64,000 nt of DNA from Agrostemma githago (lineage: Eukaryota; Streptophyta; Magnoliopsida; Caryophyllales; Caryophyllaceae), in NCBI GenBank assembly GCA_958450325.1, contig OY288256.1, forward strand, positions 45,712,953-45,776,952. Reading direction: 5' to 3'. Within the stretch, counting starts at the first letter, position 1. Every line of letters begins with the position of its first letter. This document shows positions 1 through 8,738 of the stretch, one piece after another. The notes beneath the pieces are model-generated. The model searched no databases, had not been told where the DNA came from, and worked only from the letters and a program-made list of their open reading frames with translations. The position numbers and the translations under genes were made by a program.

Positions 1-1287
1 ATGAGAGTACGGACAGCACAACCTGAAGCTACGTGTAGATGGATTGTCGTTAGAGTAGTAGTCACAGGCTATCGCTGAGGACCTGCGGGAGTCGAAGGGT
101 TGTGTTAGGGGGTACGTGCAGATGTATTTGACAAGGGCCTGATCAGCTCTACTCTCTTTCTTATATCTTGGCACTTTAATTCACGGTTGTGTCCGTGATT
201 CTTTTCCCTACTTCTTCGTGTTGTCAGTGGGCCTTGCGGTGGTGTGGGTAGGCTTCTGCGAGTTGTCGTCTACATCATCTGCAGTCTGTTCTCCCCCGCG
301 ATTAGAGTTCTAAATCAAATCATAGCTGTTGTTCGATCCTATTGAGCACTAGGGGTGAGATGTAAACCTCTTAGTATCGATATAATTGGCGGGATGGATG
401 TTCCCATCCGCACTTATGGTGAAATGCAAGCCTTAAGTGTGCATGAGACATTAGTAGTCACGCCCCGTGCATTATGTGAAAGAAAACCACTGTTTTTAAA
501 AGTAAATGACTACAGTTTTCTAAATCACATGTGTTAGTATGCTTCGTTACTGTTCTATACTCTTATGACTAATGATGTGATTAAAATGCTTGATAATGGG
601 AAGTGATGTTTTGTTATATGTCTTGCCTGAATATTGATTATGATTGATATTATGTTTCATATGATTTGTATTATGTATGTCTTACTCTATTTTCACATGA
701 CACTTCTATGAATCCATGATCCATGCTTTGCTGTATTCTATTCACATGATACTCATATGAAGTATGTATTACTTTATTCTATATAACCTACATGTCTTAT
801 ATGTTTAAATTGATTTGCATGTTAACTGAAATCACTTCATGTGTATCTCACATTGTATACATGTCGATTTGTAATGTAACATGCCTGCTTATCTGTTAAT
901 TAGATAACCAAAACGTTATACTACATTGATTATTCGGGGCTGTGTTAGAAGAACGGTTAGGTTACTCCCATTAAGTGGGACATGTATATTTAAATATGCA
1001 TTCAGGTTGACGAACCCTCAAAACTGGACATGGGGGCATGTATGAGTGCAAGAGATACAGTGTAGCGGATGAGAGTGTCAAACTTTAAATCTTGTAGCGC
1101 AAATTTTATCAAACTATTGTATTTAGAAATTTGTAATTCAGTTTTCAGTTGTTGTATTTTAACAAACGGTTCATTTATCAGTAAAAGACTCACTGGAGTC
1201 GACGGTTTTTAATTTTTACCCCTTTTTACGACTTAATTATTTTTTCGCCTTGTTAATTAATGTCATTGGAAGAACCGGGTTGTTACA
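1..1287 (+). mobile_element. Probable LTR tail (chromovirus-like), truncated by window start
   Basis: No convincing gene is seen here; the only open frame (355-537) matches nothing I recognise. The segment ends in GGGTTGTTACA at 1277-1287, the usual 3' end of many plant Ty3/gypsy LTRs that begin TGTAACACC. The sequence changes to LINE coding sequence immediately afterwards, which fits an LTR inserted into the LINE. The other end lies outside the window, so no target duplication can be checked. The orientation is inferred only from that terminal motif. Confidence 0.35.
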
Positions 1288-2345
1288 ATCCAGTTTAAAA
1301 ATGAATTAGGTAATGTCATTACCATTAGTCTGGAATATGAATGGAAACCAACAATATGTCAAAAATGTAAAGGACTGGGGCATGAAACATCCCACTGCAA
1401 GAAACCTATAGAAGCTCCCAAGAAGCAAAGGCCAGGGCAAAAGGTTTGGAAACGAACAGAACCTTAACCTAACCCAAAACCAAGGAGCATACCAGTGAGG
1501 CAAACCTCTCCACTACAAAGGCCTAGGAAAGAAACAGTGAGTGAACCAATAATGCCATCAAGTGACATACCAAGCACTTCTGGTACTACATCTTATGCTA
1601 CCATACCATGAAAGGATGTGTCACAAAAGGAAACTGGACAAGGAACACCACACCACACATCAACCCCTCAATGATGCACAACATTGGATTTTGAAATGTC
1701 AGGGGGATGAATAATGTAAATAAAAAGAAAATGATCAGTTTGTTTTTACATAATAAACACCTCAGTCTTTTTTTACTGTTAGAAACTAAAGTGAAAGCGA
1801 ATAATTCTACTAGTATCTTGAATAATTTGTGTGTTGGGTGGAGTATAGCTACTAATAACCTACAACACTCTGGAGGCAGGGTTTGGATGATCTGGAAACC
1901 CACACATTTTGATGTCTGGATTCTCCAATCGCATGCTCAATTTATTCATGCTAAGGTGGTTGATAGAGGACACCGGGCTAGCTTCCACCTTACCTTCATA
2001 TATGCACATAATAAGGGTAAGGACAGGAAGGAGCTCTGGAGGAACCTAAGACTTATTGCTGCTAATTGTCATGGACCATGGGCCGGCAGGTGACTTTAAT
2101 ATTGTCCTTGATCCAAATGAAAGATTGCGAGGTAGCACCAAGCTGGAAGACATTGATGATTTTGTCCAATGTGTCATTGCCTGTGACATGCTTGATGTTA
2201 CTGCTCAAGTTGCTATTTTTTTACATGTAACAACAAACAAGAACCACAACATCGAAAATACAGCAAAATTGATATGTTCTTGATAAATAATGCTTCGCTC
2301 TCTACATACCCTAACCTACAGGCACACTTTTTTCGGAATACCTTT
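1288..2345 (+). pseudogene. LINE fragment: zinc-knuckle ORF1 end and endonuclease start
   Basis: This is the remnant of a plant non-LTR (L1-type) retrotransposon. At 1357-1398 one frame reads a CCHC knuckle, CQKCKGLGHETSHC, typical of the ORF1 protein of plant LINEs. From 1707 a second reading frame encodes the start of an apurinic-like endonuclease: an ETK motif, then GGRVWMIWKP, a YAHN block, and GDFN near 2090. Two frame changes are visible, one between the YAHN block and GDFN (about 2085) and one after about 2210. Reverse transcriptase is missing, so it cannot move itself. The left edge abuts the probable LTR ending at 1287. Confidence 0.75.
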
Positions 2346-3116
2346 TGGTTGATTGATTACGAGACAGTTTTTTGGGTGGGTTAGATTCTCAAATATCTAG
2401 CTGGGTGGTATATATAAGATCAGAGGCTAATCCTCAAACACTTTTATATTTTAATTAAATACATGTAGACGAGTATATTATGCCCATCAAAGTAGCCGGA
2501 TTTTTAATATTTTCTTTATCTCTCACATAGTCTATTCACATATAATCACAAAAGATGAATGTGTATGCGCAAATAATCACAAAAGAATATGTAATCGTCA
2601 TATATATGCTTCATTCTTAATGATAGATTTAGCTTTAGTTGATCTATCCATCACAAAGACTAAAAATAAAAATAAACAATTGAGATGAATAAAGTATATG
2701 TAAAAAAATTAAATATTTAATTAAATATATTTTTATTTTTGATACAAATTTTTATAGTCAAACCTGCTAATACAATCAGCTAACCGTATTATGCTATTAT
2801 TAACTGCTATTATGAATCTACTAATGATATTAGCCAAACAGGGTCTAACATGAAGTCAAAATCCAATTAAAAAGAATAAAATCCTAAATGTTGCTATTCG
2901 CCAGTACCCACCCTAGAGCTGGCAAGCCTGACCCGACCTGAAAACCGTGTAAAATTTATCTGATCTGACCCGAAAATATAGTCCACATGACCTGATCCGA
3001 TCCGGCCCATCCATCCATATCACTCTTGATTTCATTAGCAAATTATCCTCCTCACATTACCATGACACACCCCCATCCCACAAGTGTCCCTTCTCCGCGT
3101 TACGTCCACACACCTA
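2346..3116. other. AT-rich intergenic DNA with a GACCCGA-element remnant
   Basis: No gene is seen. The stretch is AT-rich with short local duplications around 2525-2600. At about 2925-3012 it carries a short truncated copy of the GACCCGA-rich element described at 6270, starting with a CTGGCAAGCCTGACCCGACC-like end. The last part before 3117 is the upstream region of the cystatin gene. Confidence 0.6.
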
Positions 3117-3126
3117 TCTATATAAC
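3117..3126 (+). promoter_or_regulatory. TATA box of the cystatin gene
   Basis: TCTATATAAC lies about 115 bp upstream of the cystatin ATG, a plausible TATA position for a plant gene with a 5' leader of roughly 80-90 bases. It is followed directly by a pure C run and then by a CT- and A-rich leader. Confidence 0.6.
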
Positions 3127-3144
3127 CCCCCCCCCCCCCCCCCC
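3126..3144 (+). repeat. Homopolymer C19 next to the TATA box
   Basis: Nineteen consecutive C residues lie between the TATA box and the presumed transcription start of the cystatin gene. Such a run is prone to length change, and sequencing error in its exact length is possible. Confidence 0.9.
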
Positions 3145-3235
3145 ATTTCCTCACCCAAATAATCAATAAACTCAATTACTTTCATCCCAATCTACTCCCC
3201 TTTAATTTCTCTCCCTTTAAAAAAAACAAAAAAAA

Positions 3236-3586
3236 ATGAACAGCCGTGGGTTGATTCTAGCCCTGTCGATCCTGGCCGTGATCACGGCGGCATCCTGTCT
3301 GGGAAGACGTGGCGGCGTCGTAGGAGGGTACAGCCCCGTGGAAAACCTCCTCGACCCGCAGGTTCAGGAGGTTGCCAAGTACGCCGTGACGGAACATAAC
3401 AAGAAAGCAGGTGCCGACCTTAAATACGAGAAGACGGTAAAGGGGGATTCGCAGGTTGTGGCAGGGATCAACTACATCCTCGTGATCGCCGCCAAAGATG
3501 GCGACAATGTCAGGGATTATCAGGCTGTTGTTTATGATAGGCCTTGGGATAGTTACCGTGACCTCAAGTCCTTTGTTCCCCTTTAA
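3236..3586 (+). CDS. Phytocystatin (cysteine protease inhibitor), secreted
   Basis: A 116-residue protein that should block papain-like cysteine proteases. Residues 1-21 form a hydrophobic signal peptide, so it is likely secreted or vacuolar. Family marks are in order: the N-terminal glycine pair G30-G31 (GGYSPV), the plant-specific helix block at 43-55 (VQEVAKYAVTEHN, the LARFAV-type signature in variant form), the first inhibitory loop QVVAG at 73-77, and the second-loop PW at 103-104. It ends at 116 residues, so it is a single-domain cystatin without the C-terminal legumain-inhibiting extension. No intron is needed, as in many single-domain phytocystatins. The ATG sits in an A-rich context (AAAAAATGAAC), and a TATA box lies about 115 bp upstream. 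It is the only intact-looking host gene in the window. The function follows from the conserved contact residues; the in vivo target is unknown. Confidence 0.95.
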   Translation: MNSRGLILALSILAVITAASCLGRRGGVVGGYSPVENLLDPQVQEVAKYAVTEHNKKAGADLKYEKTVKGDSQVVAGINYILVIAAKDGDNVRDYQAVVYDRPWDSYRDLKSFVPL

Positions 3587-3720
3587 TTTAATTAAATCTG
3601 TTTAAGATATAAAGTCAGTCTCTCTCAAAACAGGCGGATATATATCTTAGGTTTAAACGATGATTTATTATCGTGTTTTGTAATGGATGTAGATTTTCAT
3701 CATGTGATTTGGAGATCTTT

Positions 3721-3801
3721 GAAATAAAATTGAATTTAATTAATTAGTTAGTTACACTCCCTCCTTAAATTAGTTTTATGGGTCATCTTTCTCGTCAATA
3801 A
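3721..3801 (+). terminator. Candidate polyadenylation signals of the cystatin gene
   Basis: AATAAA occurs at 3723-3728 and again near 3796-3801, about 140 and 210 bases after the stop codon. The first is the better candidate. Plant poly(A) signals are loosely conserved, so either or both could be used. Confidence 0.4.
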
Positions 3802-4890
3802 AAATGAATCTAATTCAAGTAAATAGAGATGAAATATTGGTATTTGCTTTCTCTTTATTTATGTTTTTACGTTAAGTAACCCGGGAAACCAGAGTCTATT
3901 GGAAATTGGAATCACATTTGAACATGAAAATACTTTATTCATTTTCTGATTTCTGCCCATTTTCTTCACACAGATAGTAAAATATTATCTACCATTTCAT
4001 CCAAGCTTTACCGTTATTATAAATTAACTATCCAATTAAAGCTTTACGTTTCTTTTATGACAGAATAGCTTCAGAAAAGTATTATGGGGCTGATTTTTTT
4101 TTCTTTCCGTAAATTACCACTCCATAAATTTTTATCGCTTTTCAAATTTCTAACTTTTGGTATTAAATCACTCTATTTTAAACTCTCAAAAACGGATAAC
4201 ATAGAAATTTTAAAAAAAAAAATCGATAAAACTCATATATATGGAATACTATTTTGAGAATGAACGGTAAATTAATTAAAAAATATGCTCATAGTAGGAT
4301 TTAAATCTGAACTATTATGTTAGTACCAAAGTTTCAAACCAAGTGTGACACTCTAAACATGTGATATAAGATTGAGGTAACTAATTTTTATTTTAAATGA
4401 CTGCTTGGATCGAATCTAATAGAAACTTCGTAATTGTGTTTGGGGAGCCGGCCCCTGCCCGGGTCAACCAAGATCCGCCCCTGTGGCAGAAGATTTTTAC
4501 CCTACAATCCTAATATTTTTCCTCTACTTACACAAAAAATCGTTAATTTTTACCCACTTTAATTGAGGTAGATTCATACGTCATTTGATTTTTATCAATA
4601 ATATTCTTAATTTTGACTCGCTTTCTTAAAAGTTGTCAAAAAATCCAATGTAAAATTTGGATTGGAGAGGATGGACCAAAATGAAGCAACATTAACGGAG
4701 GAGGATATAATAATTCTTATGAAATGTTTAATTGTTGCTCCATGAAATTAATTAATTTAATAAGGTAAATTCAGGAATGTATTCTCTCTTAATGGTGTCA
4801 TTTTCTTTTTCACATTAATCATGATGCATTTCACATCATTAATATTGTTTATTTTAAGTTAGTAAAAAATATAAAAGTTTGATATTCTTA
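3802..4890. other. AT-rich intergenic DNA, nothing recognised
   Basis: I see no gene, RNA or transposon ends here apart from the TTA target site at 4888-4890. A short GC-richer patch near 4441-4490 reads like a scrap of older repeat but cannot be assigned. Confidence 0.5.
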
Positions 4891-5162
4891 GGGTTCGTTT
4901 GGTTGATGTGAAAAGTGCAAATTCATGAGAAGTAGAATATTATGGCAAATAAGTTCTTTTTTTTCTAATTCACGGGAAGTTCAAAAAAGTGTGGGGGGTT
5001 GGTAAGCAAATTCCTACGTTTAGGTAGGAAGTCACTCCCATGGAAAATTCTACTTCCTCCATTTTTATAAATTTGTGGCAACCAAACAACATAATTTTTT
5101 TCCATTCATCATGGGAATTGCTACTTCCCCTGATTTTTCAAAGGCAACAACCAAATGACCCC
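4891..5162. mobile_element. PIF/Harbinger (Tourist-like) MITE
   Basis: A 272-bp non-coding element with terminal inverted repeats. The left end reads GGGTTCGTTTGGTTG and the reverse complement of the right end reads GGGGTCATTTGGTTG. It is flanked by TTA on both sides (4888-4890 and 5163-5165), the three-base target duplication typical of PIF/Harbinger. It has no coding capacity and must have been moved in trans. Confidence 0.85.
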
Positions 5163-5165
5163 TTA

Positions 5166-6269
5166 ATATATTCGTAAAAACAAACCAAACAAGACAGGGC
5201 CTTCTTAGAGTTCAGGGAGGCCTGGAGCGAAACTAAAATATGAGGCACATTTTTTATTAGCGGTCGTATATCAAATTTTATTACGTAAACCAATATGTAA
5301 TTTCTAAGTATATATTTTGTGCTTATTTCAAATAAAGTCAAAATCCTCCACAAACTGAAAATTGCGATAAAAAAAAAAAATTGTTGCTTTAATTTAAAAG
5401 TACTCCATACTGCTTAATTTTCAATTTAAAATAAGCTAGTAAAATTCAAGACAAAATTCAAATAATTAATTTTTGATCACTAATCAAGTACTCCGTATTA
5501 TTTTAATTACGATGGATACTATGAAAAAGATGATAAAGAACTCTTTATCTATTAAATTATCAACACATAAAAATATTATAAATAAAAACAAACAAAAAAT
5601 TACAAGAGTCAAATTCTCTCGAAATTAGGAGAGTACAAAGTAAAAAAAATTACTGTAAATGAAATAAAGGTTCAATTTTTTTATCACAATTTAGTTTTTT
5701 TATCTCTGAGAAAGAAAGAATACAAAATTTCTAAAAGTTAAAACGAAATTAAAAGGAACTAGTGTATTAACCCGTGAAAATTCACGAGGTTGAGGCATTT
5801 TCATTGCCATTAGAGAATATCGAATAATTAATAAGCACTATAACATAAATATTTTATTGCATGGTACATTTGTGAAATTATTGAATTTATAGGAATTGTG
5901 TAATACCCGTGAAAATTCACAGAGTTGAAGCATTTTTTCCATGAAAAAGACAAATCACAATCCATATGAGGATGAACAGATTGAAAATAATGTAAAAGAA
6001 ATGAATATTGACGCAGATGATTATTACAGTGTGTTCAAAATCTAAGTCAAAGAACTCACGTGAATATGTAGATTTTGCCCAATTTTGAAGAGTGTATGAT
6101 AAATGTAAAAGATATCGTAAGTATAACGACATATGACGTCGAAATGAGTTCTTGTAAAATATGTGTTTCATTCAATTCATACAAAAAAAGGAAAGTGAAA
6201 ACAAATTATACTCTAGAAATAAGGAAAATCACAAATTTTAAATTCATAGTTACCCTTGTACTGTATGTA
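5166..6269. other. Intergenic DNA with two CCCGTGAAAATTCACG-type hairpins
   Basis: No gene is seen. Two related blocks, 5764-5800 and 5897-5935, carry ACCCGTGAAAATTCAC followed by a GAG/GTTGA tail, 133 bp apart. Each block is a short imperfect hairpin. Similar hairpin words are common at the edges of dispersed plant repeats; I cannot name the family. Confidence 0.45.
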
Positions 6270-6478
6270 GACCTGACAAAACTGACCCGACCCAAATAAG
6301 CCAACCCGAATCCGACCCGACACCCGAATTGAAGACCTGTAACCCGATGACCCGAATTTACCCGAAACTGACCCAACTATTATTATAGAAAACGACTCGC
6401 ACTAAAAAAGTTGAAAATAGCAAACTCGAAAATGATCCCAACTCGACCCGTTGACCCGTTTTTCCAGGTCTAATTTTA
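6270..6478. mobile_element. GACCCGA-rich MITE-like element, copy 1
   Basis: About 210 bp built of degenerate GACCCGA words around an AT-rich core with a TTATTATTATA block, CGACTCGCAC, and AAAAAGTTGAAAATAGC. The left end reads AGACCTGACAAAACTGACC and the right end, reverse-complemented, reads TAGACCTGGAAAAACGGGT, so the two ends form an imperfect terminal inverted repeat. Copies with the same core occur at 8248-8523 (opposite orientation) and 8682-12662 (split), with fragments elsewhere. No coding capacity is seen and the superfamily is not clear. Confidence 0.65.
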
Positions 6479-6837
6479 TGTCATTAACATTTGAGTTTCG
6501 CCATTTATTCATACTCATTTATTCATTCAACATCACTACAATTCCCATAGCACATAAATTATTTTTATCAAATAATTTTGTCATATCCAAACTCCCTAAG
6601 AAGAAAATTGAGTAATGTTTAAATTACGAAAATATAGAAACAATTTTTTTGTATACTTTGTATGTACTAATATATTTTAGAAAATAAATACCCGTAATAT
6701 TTATACATTAGTATGTATTGAAATAAGAATTAATTAAAAATGAATAATAATTTCCCTGCGATAAAAATTAATTAATTAAAAACATGAATGACTTAAGCAA
6801 GTGAAGACCCTCACTATGTTTATACGCTTTTAACAAC

Positions 6838-7010
6838 AAAAATTGGAGTGGTGTAGTGGTCAAAGATTTGAGTTTTACTGTGAATGTATGTGTAAAAATT
6901 GGAGTGGTGTAGTGGTCAAAGATCTGAGTTTTAGTGTGAATGTGTATGTAAAGAATCGAACCCATGACCTGATGGTAGGAAACCAAAGCTAGAGACTACC
7001 ACTCCTGCAA
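6838..7010 (-). mobile_element. tRNA-derived SINE-like unit with duplicated 3' part
   Basis: Read on the minus strand, an RNA polymerase III B-box-like word GGGTTCGATTC (6953-6963) is preceded by an A-box-like TGGTAGTCTCTAGC (about 6988-7001), at tRNA-like spacing. The downstream part, a 56-59-bp block containing the plus-strand word GGAGTGGTGTAGTGGTCAAA, is present twice in tandem (6838-6896 and 6897-6952). No clear A tail or target duplication is seen. Confidence 0.5.
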
Positions 7011-7148
7011 CGGTAATTTGACGCATCATAAATACAGTGTTTAGTATATATTAGTCAAAACTATCCAGTTCAGATTTATGGCCCCAAAAAAATGGAGGAG
7101 TACATCTGAATATGCTTCACGTTTTGTTTTGCTCTCAAGTCTCAACTA

Positions 7149-7424
7149 CTGTCTCCGTTCATATCCAAACTACACATTTAATTTTTGCACAAGTTTTTAG
7201 GGTATCATTAAAAAACTATTAAAGTACATTGTAAGGACCTCATCATCTACTTTATTAACAAATAGAACAAATATAAGGTGGGTCATACGAGGGACATTTT
7301 TTGGAAATAGAAGAGAGAGGTAAGGGTAAAAGTGTCATAAAAATTGACCAAAAGGGAAATGTGACAGGTAGATTTGAATAAACTAAAAAGTAATATGTGT
7401 ATTTTGGATATAAACGGAGGGAAT
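7149..7424. mobile_element. Stowaway-like (Tc1/mariner) MITE
   Basis: A 276-bp element flanked by TA (7147-7148 and 7425-7426). The left end reads CTGTCTCCGTTCATATCCAA and the reverse complement of the right end reads ATTCCCTCCGTTTATATCCA, giving a matching inverted repeat CTCCGTTYATATCCAAA. No coding capacity is seen. Confidence 0.8.
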
Positions 7425-7489
7425 TACAATCAATTACTTCTGCTTTATCGATTTTGTCACAACAATTTGTTTTTGGTTCAACGAAGAGC

Positions 7490-7585
7490 GCACTTAGTCA
7501 CATTACAATATAGGGGGGGAGGATTCGAACCTGGGACCTACTGTCTCAGAGCACCTAGTCTTAACCACTAGGCCAAGGCATCTTC
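7490..7585 (-). mobile_element. tRNA-derived SINE head
   Basis: On the minus strand, GGCCTAGTGGTTAAGACTAG (A-box region, plus coordinates about 7555-7574) is followed by GGTTCGAATCC (B box, about 7521-7531), the arrangement of plant SINE heads. It is not a functional tRNA: no complete cloverleaf or anticodon arm can be built. The 3' end and target duplication are unclear. Confidence 0.65.
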
Positions 7586-7620
7586 GGTTAATGGAGAGTT
7601 GATAGTAAAATAATACAATA

Positions 7621-7814
7621 CTCCCTCAATTGATATCTTTCAACTAAAAAATGACACATTTCTTAAGAAAAACATAAAATATCTGAAAGTAGAAAGAGTA
7701 GTAGTTAGCTAGCTACCTATGTAAGAGAGAAGTGTGATTAGCTAAAAAGGTGAAAGAAATCAAAGAAATTGTTGAAAAAAGGAAATGCAGAAGATATAAA
7801 TGAAACAGAAGGAG
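7621..7814. mobile_element. Stowaway-like MITE
   Basis: A 194-bp element with TA on each side (7619-7620 and 7815-7816). The left end reads CTCCCTCAATTGATATC and the right end, reverse-complemented, reads CTCCTTCTGTTTCA. The CTCCCTC terminus and TA target site fit Stowaway. Confidence 0.75.
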
Positions 7815-7844
7815 TACATCACTATATTGTAAATTGGTAATGGA

Positions 7845-8040
7845 CTCCCTCGGTCCCAAGGAATTTTTTTGCATATTTCATAATGGGTATCTCAATGAAT
7901 TCTTTGCCTTTCTATTTTGGGAATGCATTTTAAATGTAATTTGACATTACTCATAAATTTGACTTCAGATGTCACCTCATCATTGGACTTCTTTCCCTTT
8001 CCGACAAAAGCAAAGGCAAAGAATTCACCGGGACGGAGGG
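7845..8040. mobile_element. Stowaway-like MITE without clear TA sites
   Basis: About 196 bp. The left end is CTCCCTCGGTCCCAAGGAAT and the reverse complement of the right end is CCCTCCGTCCCGGTGAATTC, and both continue into TTTGC. The termini are those of Stowaway elements, but the flanking TA duplication is not preserved. Confidence 0.7.
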
Positions 8041-8247
8041 CGCATTATATTTAGGGTTATTCAACGACAATAATACTAACTATAAGGCATCTTCCCAAAA
8101 TAGTATAAATTTCAATAAATCTGAGAATAATATGTATGATTGGAGTAGTTAAACCAGAGTAGTAGGTGACTTTATAACCTGCTACATCTTGTAACCAAAT
8201 TAATATTTAACCATCTACTTATACAGTTATACTCCATCATCCTCCAG

Positions 8248-8523
8248 AGACCTGGAATACTGGTCAACCGGGTTGGGTTCGGGTAAGGTCAGCTTCGGGT
8301 CTGACCACTTTCGAATTATAATAATCGGATTGACTTCGGGTTGGGTTAGATCATTTCGGGTTCGGGTCGTTACTGAGTTTTGCTATTTTCAACTTTTGTT
8401 GGAATATCGACTCGTTTTCTATAATAATAATTGGGTCAATTTCCGGTTAGCTCGGGTCAAACTCGGTTCTTCAGTTCGGATGTCGGGTCGGGTCATTCAG
8501 GTCGAGTTAGTTTTGCTAGGTCT
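8248..8523. mobile_element. GACCCGA-rich MITE-like element, copy 2 (inverted)
   Basis: The same element as at 6270 in the opposite orientation, about 276 bp. It opens with AGACCTGGAATACTGGTCAA and its far end reverse-complements to TAGACCTAGCAAAACTAAC. The shared core (CGACTCGTTTTCTATAATAA on this strand) is present. The 156-residue open frame over this stretch comes from the repeat and is not a gene. Confidence 0.65.
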
Positions 8524-8681
8524 ACTCCTTCTTAGTTCTCCTTCATCCACTCTCTCTCCATCACCTTCCTCCTCTTTATTAATGGCAGATGTGCATCACC
8601 AAAAAGAAGTAAAAATTTCTAGGCTTCAAAATTGCGCTTCAATCTGCATCTCTTCCTTGATGTTGTCGATGAGGGGTACAC

Positions 8682-8738
8682 ATGGCAAAACTGACCCGAC
8701 CCGAATAAGACAACCCGAGCCCGACGCGACACCCAAAC
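8682..8738. mobile_element. GACCCGA-rich element, copy 3, left half (split)
   Basis: Left half of a third copy, starting CATGGCAAAACTGACCCGAC. It stops at 8738 within the CAAAC that also occurs at 12408-12412; the right half resumes at 12413. The separating 3.67 kb is the insertion at 8739-12407. Confidence 0.7.

Noticed and set aside
1598..1903. 101-residue minus-strand ORF
   Set aside because: It is the antisense shadow of the LINE endonuclease frame and has no recognisable content.
7490..7585. A tRNA gene on the minus strand
   Set aside because: A and B boxes are present but no acceptor stem or anticodon arm forms; a SINE head fits better.
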